Assembly: GCA_030638205.1 (NCBI GenBank)
Contig: DAOWFB010000050.1
Location: forward strand, 1-10,363
DNA from: Thalassospiraceae bacterium
GTDB taxonomy: Bacteria; Pseudomonadota; Alphaproteobacteria; Rhodospirillales; Magnetovibrionaceae
Direction: 5' to 3'
Length of the DNA stretch: 10,363 nt
Numbering within the stretch: the first letter of the stretch is position 1; every line of letters starts with the position of its first letter. The notes under the pieces were generated by a model. The model was not told the origin of the DNA, made no database searches, and saw only the letters and a list, made by a program, of their open reading frames with translations. Of this stretch, positions 7,065 through 10,363 are shown piece after piece. The position numbers and the translations under genes are program-made.

Positions 7065-7730
7065 TTATTCTAGGGCCTGCCTGAGGCCTGCCGCCCCCGC
7101 CCACGGCGTCAACGCCAGCGAGCCAATGAAAAAACCGCCTAAAATAAGGAGTTGTGCTTTAAATTCATACCCGCCGATGGCCCCATCCACAGCCGAAACC
7201 CCAAATATCAACACCGGAATGTAAAGCGGCAGCACCAGCAATGAGAGCAATACACCGCCCCGGCGTGAGCCCAAAATCAATGCTGCCCCGACTGCGCCAA
7301 TTAGGCTTAAAGATGGCGTGCCCAACAGTAACGCAACAATTAAAATGAGAAAGCCTTCGGACTCCATCTGCATTAATACCGCCAACACCGGGGCTGCAAC
7401 AATTAATGGTAATCCGGTGGTTATCCAGTGGGCCGTTACCTTGGCCAGAACAGTTACCTCCAGCGGCAAACTTGATAGTGCCAACAATTCGAGCGAGCCA
7501 TCTTCGTAATCGGTTTGGAAAAGCCGTTCCAGCGAAAGCATTGCCGAAAGCAACGCAGCTACCCAAATAACACCCGATGATATGCGCGCCAGTGTGCTGG
7601 GTTCAGGCCCGACACCCAATGGAAACAAAACCACGGCAATAACAAAAAATACCACAACCATCATCGAATCCATGCCTTGGCGAAAAGCAAGGCTAAGGTC
7701 GCGCCTGACAAGGAATGCAAACTGTTTCAT
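7065..7730 (-). CDS. ccmB: Haem exporter permease CcmB
   Basis: 221 residues, the membrane subunit of the CcmABCD complex that uses ATP hydrolysis to release holo-CcmE from CcmC. Six hydrophobic segments lie at about 22-40, 51-67, 101-121, 126-152, 158-177 and 191-210. The family motif FQTDYEDGSLELL (71-83) and GTPSLSLIGAVGAAL (137-151) are present. The ATG at 7730 abuts the ccmA TAA exactly (7733-7731) with no intergenic base, so translation is probably coupled to ccmA. Length is normal for the family. Confidence 0.96.
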   Translation of the reverse strand: MKQFAFLVRRDLSLAFRQGMDSMMVVVFFVIAVVLFPLGVGPEPSTLARISSGVIWVAALLSAMLSLERLFQTDYEDGSLELLALSSLPLEVTVLAKVTAHWITTGLPLIVAAPVLAVLMQMESEGFLILIVALLLGTPSLSLIGAVGAALILGSRRGGVLLSLLVLPLYIPVLIFGVSAVDGAIGGYEFKAQLLILGGFFIGSLALTPWAGAAGLRQALE

Positions 7731-8375
7731 TTATGCAGCCCCCTGCTTAATTTTTTTAAGAGAATAATCCGAAATATCCAAAATGGTTGCTGCCTCAATG
7801 TCTATATCGGCATGGGTTGAAAGTACAACAATACCGCCACCTTCGCGGTGGCGTTTTATAGCCTTGTCCAGCAAAGAAATAGATGCGCGGTCTAATGCGG
7901 TGGTTGGTTCATCCAACAACCACAATGGTGCAGGTGCAGCAATAATACGCGCAAGGTTAACCCGGCGTTTTTGTCCGGCAGAAAGAAAGCGTCCGGGAAT
8001 ATCGGCAAGGTGTTTGGAATCAAAAGCATCAAGGGCGGTTAAAATATTTTTGTCGTCTATTTCAGCACCGCGCACCCCGGCCCAGAAGCGAACATTTTCA
8101 AGTACGCTTAGAACTGGCTTAACCGCGTCATGGTGGCCAACATAATGAAGGTTCGATGCGTGCTCATCAAAATCGTCCAGCGCATTTTCGCCATTCCATT
8201 CCATTTTACCTGCAGCAGGTTTTAACAAACCAGCCATCATACGAAGAAGCGAAGATTTGCCCGAGCCATTAGGGCCAATTAGCACCAACGCACCGCCCGG
8301 ACTTACGGAAAAACCAAGGCCAGTAAATACCAGCCTTTCGCCACGAATACAGATAAGGTCTTTGCCTTGAAACAC
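7731..8375 (-). CDS. ccmA: Haem exporter ATP-binding protein CcmA
   Basis: 214 residues, a cytoplasmic ABC ATPase that works with CcmB. Walker A is GPNGSGKS (34-41), the signature is LSAGQKRR (131-138, the LSxGQ(K/R)RR form typical of CcmA), Walker B is LWLLDEP (151-157), and the H-loop histidine is H188 (STHAD). The start is GTG at 8375, with AAAGGAA at 8387-8381 five nt upstream. Alternative in-frame starts would cut into the first strand. It is the first gene of the ccm operon. The leader carries a small hairpin at 8419-8391 (CGCCT/AGGCG) just before the ribosome binding site and a strong terminator further upstream at 8475-8441. Confidence 0.96.
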   Translation of the reverse strand: MFQGKDLICIRGERLVFTGLGFSVSPGGALVLIGPNGSGKSSLLRMMAGLLKPAAGKMEWNGENALDDFDEHASNLHYVGHHDAVKPVLSVLENVRFWAGVRGAEIDDKNILTALDAFDSKHLADIPGRFLSAGQKRRVNLARIIAAPAPLWLLDEPTTALDRASISLLDKAIKRHREGGGIVVLSTHADIDIEAATILDISDYSLKKIKQGAA

Positions 8376-8440
8376 GTCTATTCCTTTAATCGCCTAAGCA
8401 TCAGTTGAGCATTGAGGCGGACATTAAAGTATTTTTGCTT

Positions 8441-8475
8441 AAAAAAAAGACCGGGTTTCAAGAAACCCGGTCTTT
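8441..8475 (-). terminator. Strong intrinsic terminator on the - strand, upstream of ccmA
   Basis: A perfect 13-bp stem, AAAGACCGGGTTT/AAACCCGGTCTTT, has a 4-nt loop (8462-8459). Eight T follow in the - strand direction (8448-8441). On the + strand it is followed only by TAAGG, so it works toward ccmA. No protein gene ends just before it, so it must end either a small RNA or a ccm leader transcript. It lies 66 nt before the ccmA GTG. Confidence 0.92.
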
Positions 8476-8603
8476 AAGGTAGTCAGCACTGCGAAAATCG
8501 TTTCACAATTTTTAAGTCATAGTTCTAAAGGATGCCTTTTTAATGGCTAGCGGGTGGAGAGAGGGAGGGGGGAGCCTCATTAACCCGCTGTTTCCTTGAT
8601 TGT
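8441..8603 (-). ncRNA. Candidate small RNA or ccm leader (attenuator) with C-rich loop
   Basis: Transcript of about 160 nt inferred from a TTGACA -35 match (8638-8633) and the terminator at 8475-8441. It has a stem AGCGGGT (8589-8583)/ACCCGCT (8555-8549) enclosing a 27-nt loop rich in C and U with CCCCCCUCCC (8572-8563), a hairpin AAAGG-CAU-CCUUU (8539-8527), a weakly structured A/U-rich stretch, and the terminator. Alphaproteobacterial small RNAs with CCUCC-type anti-Shine-Dalgarno loops are an established class; the resemblance here is by eye. No clear -10 is seen at 17 nt spacing (GGGGCT); TTTAAT at 8610-8605 is at 22 nt. The 5' end is therefore uncertain. The same RNA could be a ccm attenuator rather than a separate gene. 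Confidence 0.45.
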
Positions 8604-8609
8604 TATTAA
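8596..8609. promoter_or_regulatory. FNR/FixK-like box
   Basis: TTGAT-TGTT-ATTAA matches the FNR/FixK consensus TTGAT-N4-ATCAA at 9 of 10 fixed positions. It lies about 24 nt downstream of the TTGACA -35 match on the - strand, so if both are real it overlaps the start region of that transcript and would more likely repress than activate it. Oxygen control of cytochrome c maturation is biologically plausible, but the match could be chance in AT-rich DNA. Confidence 0.35.
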
Positions 8610-8632
8610 AGCCCCGGAATGTGACTAGATTG

Positions 8633-8638
8633 TGTCAA
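8633..8638 (-). promoter_or_regulatory. Candidate -35 element for - strand leader/sRNA transcript
   Basis: Perfect TTGACA on the - strand, preceded by CTTC. The downstream -10 is poor: GGGGCT at 17-nt spacing, or TTTAAT (8610-8605) at 22 nt. It is 34 nt upstream of the C-rich hairpin. It is part of the short inverted repeat TGAC-N8-GTCA (8622-8637). Confidence 0.35.
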
Positions 8639-8783
8639 GAAGGGGGTAAAGTGATGATTTGTTGCTATATATATTGTTAGAAAAACCCGCATTTATGGAC
8701 TCATAGGTCAGAAAAGTCCTATATATCCTTAAAATAACGCTCTCAGATACACACACCAACCCCCAAAAGGAGCCCCGCCCCTA
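8639..8783 (+). promoter_or_regulatory. acnA upstream region and leader
   Basis: 145 nt before the acnA ATG. It contains the AT-rich run TATATATATT (8666-8675), a possible -10, without a convincing -35. A weak stem GGACT (8697-8701)/AGTCC (8715-8719) competes with ATAGG (8703-8707)/CCTAT (8718-8722). The ribosome binding site AAAAGGAG ends at 8772, 11 nt before the ATG. No ORF with a credible start was seen. Confidence 0.35.
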
Positions 8784-10363
8784 ATGTCCAGCGAAACAGG
8801 AAAAGCCCCAGAAAAAAGCATTGATTCCCTGCGCACCCTTGAGGTTGGAGGAAAATCCTATGATTACTACTCCATCCCGGTTGCGGGTGAAAACGGCCTT
8901 AATATTGGCGGGCGGGATGTTTCGACTTTACCTTTTTCCACCAAGGTATTGCTGGAAAATCTTCTACGTTTTGAGGACGGCCGCACGGTTAGCGCCGACG
9001 ACATAAAGGCAGCGGCCAGTGGAAAACCAGGCCGTGAAATTGCCTATCGCCCGGCTCGGGTATTAATGCAAGATTTCACCGGCGTACCAGCCGTTGTTGA
9101 CCTGGCCGCCATGCGCGACGCCATGGTTGCGGTTGGTGGTGATCCTAAAAAAATAAACCCACTTTCCCCGGTTGATCTGGTTATCGACCATTCGGTAATG
9201 ATTGATTATTCGGGCACATCTGATGCGTTAAAAAAGAACGAGGAAATGGAATTCAAGCGCAACCGTGAACGCTATGAATTTTTACGCTGGGGCCAAGGGG
9301 CGTTTGATAATTTTCGCGTGGTTCCACCGGGAACCGGAATTTGCCATCAGGTTAACGTTGAAAACCTGGCGCAAGTTGTGTGGACCGATGATGACCAAGA
9401 CGGCAATACAATGGCGTTCCCCGACACATTGGTCGGAACCGACAGCCATACCACAATGGTAAACGGTCTTGCGGTTTTGGGTTGGGGTGTTGGCGGCATA
9501 GAAGCCGAGGCCGCAATGCTGGGCCAGCCCATTTCAATGTTAATACCCGAAGTAATTGGTTTTAAATTAAAAGGATCGTTAAAAGAAGGCACCACCGCAA
9601 CCGATTTAGTATTGGTTATTGTTGAAATGCTGCGCAAAAAAGGCGTGGTCGGTAAATTTGTTGAATTTTTTGGCCCGGCGCTGGACCACCTATCGTTGCC
9701 CGACCGTGCCACCATTGCCAACATGGCACCGGAATATGGCGCAACTTGCGGAATATTCCCCATTGATAGTGAAACAATTAATTACCTTAATTTTACCGCA
9801 CGCGACCCAGAGCGCGTTGCCTTGGTTGAAGCATACGCCAAGGCTCAGGGCATGTGGCGCGACGCATCAAGCCCTGAGCCGGTATTCAGCGACACGCTGG
9901 AGCTTGATATTTCAACGGTGGAGCCATCATTGGCAGGGCCAAAACGCCCGCAAGACCGCATTGCATTATCAAATGGGGCAAATGCTTTTAAATCTGCATT
10001 GAATGATTTGGCTGGTGTTTCTGCGGTGCGCGAAACAGAAGTAGAAGGCGCCGATTATAAATTGCGCGATGGCGACGTGGTTATTGCCGCCATCACCAGT
10101 TGCACCAATACATCCAACCCATCAGTGCTGGTGGCGGCTGGATTGCTGGCCAAGAAAGCCCATGAAAAAGGTTTAAAGCCTAAGCCGTGGGTAAAAACAT
10201 CGTTAGCACCGGGCAGCCAAGTTGTGGCCGATTATTTAAAAGCAGCCGGATTGCAAACCCATCTTGATGCCCTTGGCTTTAACATTGCAGGTTTCGGTTG
10301 CACCACCTGCATTGGTAACTCTGGCCCGCTAGCGGTTGAGATATCAAGCGCAATTAAAGAAGG
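8784..10363 (+). CDS. acnA: Aconitate hydratase AcnA, N-terminal 526 residues
   Basis: Interconverts citrate and isocitrate via cis-aconitate in the TCA cycle, in the cytoplasm, with a [4Fe-4S] cluster. The frame is open from ATG 8784 to the window edge; the family is about 890 residues, so roughly 60 percent is here. Seen in order: YYSIPV near the N terminus, LPFSTKVLLENLLR, VLMQDFTGVPAVVDLA, VIDHSVMID, KRNRERYEFLRWGQ, VVPPGTGICHQVN, GTDSHTTMVNGL (H222), MAPEYGATCGIFPID and VEPSLAGPKRPQDRI. The cluster ligands are C440 (ITSCTNTSNPSV), C506 and C509 (GCTTCIGNSGPL). This is the AcnA/IRP type, not AcnB. The ribosome binding site AGGAG (8768-8772) is 11 nt from the ATG. The gene is divergent from ccmA. 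Confidence 0.97.
   Translation, partial: MSSETGKAPEKSIDSLRTLEVGGKSYDYYSIPVAGENGLNIGGRDVSTLPFSTKVLLENLLRFEDGRTVSADDIKAAASGKPGREIAYRPARVLMQDFTGVPAVVDLAAMRDAMVAVGGDPKKINPLSPVDLVIDHSVMIDYSGTSDALKKNEEMEFKRNRERYEFLRWGQGAFDNFRVVPPGTGICHQVNVENLAQVVWTDDDQDGNTMAFPDTLVGTDSHTTMVNGLAVLGWGVGGIEAEAAMLGQPISMLIPEVIGFKLKGSLKEGTTATDLVLVIVEMLRKKGVVGKFVEFFGPALDHLSLPDRATIANMAPEYGATCGIFPIDSETINYLNFTARDPERVALVEAYAKAQGMWRDASSPEPVFSDTLELDISTVEPSLAGPKRPQDRIALSNGANAFKSALNDLAGVSAVRETEVEGADYKLRDGDVVIAAITSCTNTSNPSVLVAAGLLAKKAHEKGLKPKPWVKTSLAPGSQVVADYLKAAGLQTHLDALGFNIAGFGCTTCIGNSGPLAVEISSAIKE

Noticed and set aside
8551..8573. G-rich + strand tract as a G-quadruplex
   Set aside because: It has GGG, GG, GGG and a G6 run but not four separated runs of three G with short loops; the - strand hairpin explains the composition better.
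8441..8640. 6S RNA or tmRNA
   Set aside because: There is no long closing helix between the two ends as in 6S RNA and no tRNA-like acceptor end as in tmRNA.
8697..8729. Iron-responsive element in the acnA leader
   Set aside because: The stems are short and interrupted and the CAGUG loop is absent.

Overview
The window looks like chromosomal DNA of an alphaproteobacterium with moderate GC content. This is an inference from gene content: the cytochrome c maturation (ccm, System I) genes run ccmA to ccmI and are divergent from acnA, an arrangement I recall from Rhodospirillales-like and other alphaproteobacteria. The CcmI, CcmH and CcmD types and the SHP/DHC haem proteins fit too. I see no insertion sequence, tRNA, rRNA, CRISPR array or prophage.

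Left part (1-633, + strand): the last codons of a dihaem cytochrome c (DHC-like, ending in a CxxCH site) are followed by a complete gene for an SHP-type (sphaeroides haem protein) monohaem cytochrome c and a strong intrinsic terminator. A small gene at 758-1189 (+) encodes a helix-turn-helix-like protein of unknown role. It overlaps the end of ccmI tail to tail by 12 nt.

Central part (8375 down to 1178, - strand): the complete System I operon in the order ccmA-ccmB-(187-nt gap)-ccmC-ccmD-ccmE-ccmF-ccmG-ccmH-ccmI. CcmAB power release of haem-loaded CcmE. CcmC and CcmD load haem onto CcmE His122. CcmG and CcmH keep apocytochrome cysteines reduced, and CcmF with CcmH and CcmI forms the haem lyase. 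The c-type cytochromes encoded at the left end would be clients. ccmD is too short for usual ORF cut-offs and was found by hand. Six of the nine genes appear to start at GTG or TTG.

Right part (8376-8783): the 408-nt divergent region between ccmA and acnA is not empty. On the - strand it holds a perfect 13-bp terminator hairpin with an eight-T tail (8475-8441), lying upstream of ccmA. Before it are a C-rich, anti-Shine-Dalgarno-like loop element, an FNR/FixK-like box and a TTGACA -35 match. This is either a small RNA gene or a transcriptional attenuator in the ccm leader, and it is the most interesting unexplained signal here. From 8784 (+) the first 526 codons of acnA (aconitase) run off the window, with all three Fe-S cysteines already present.
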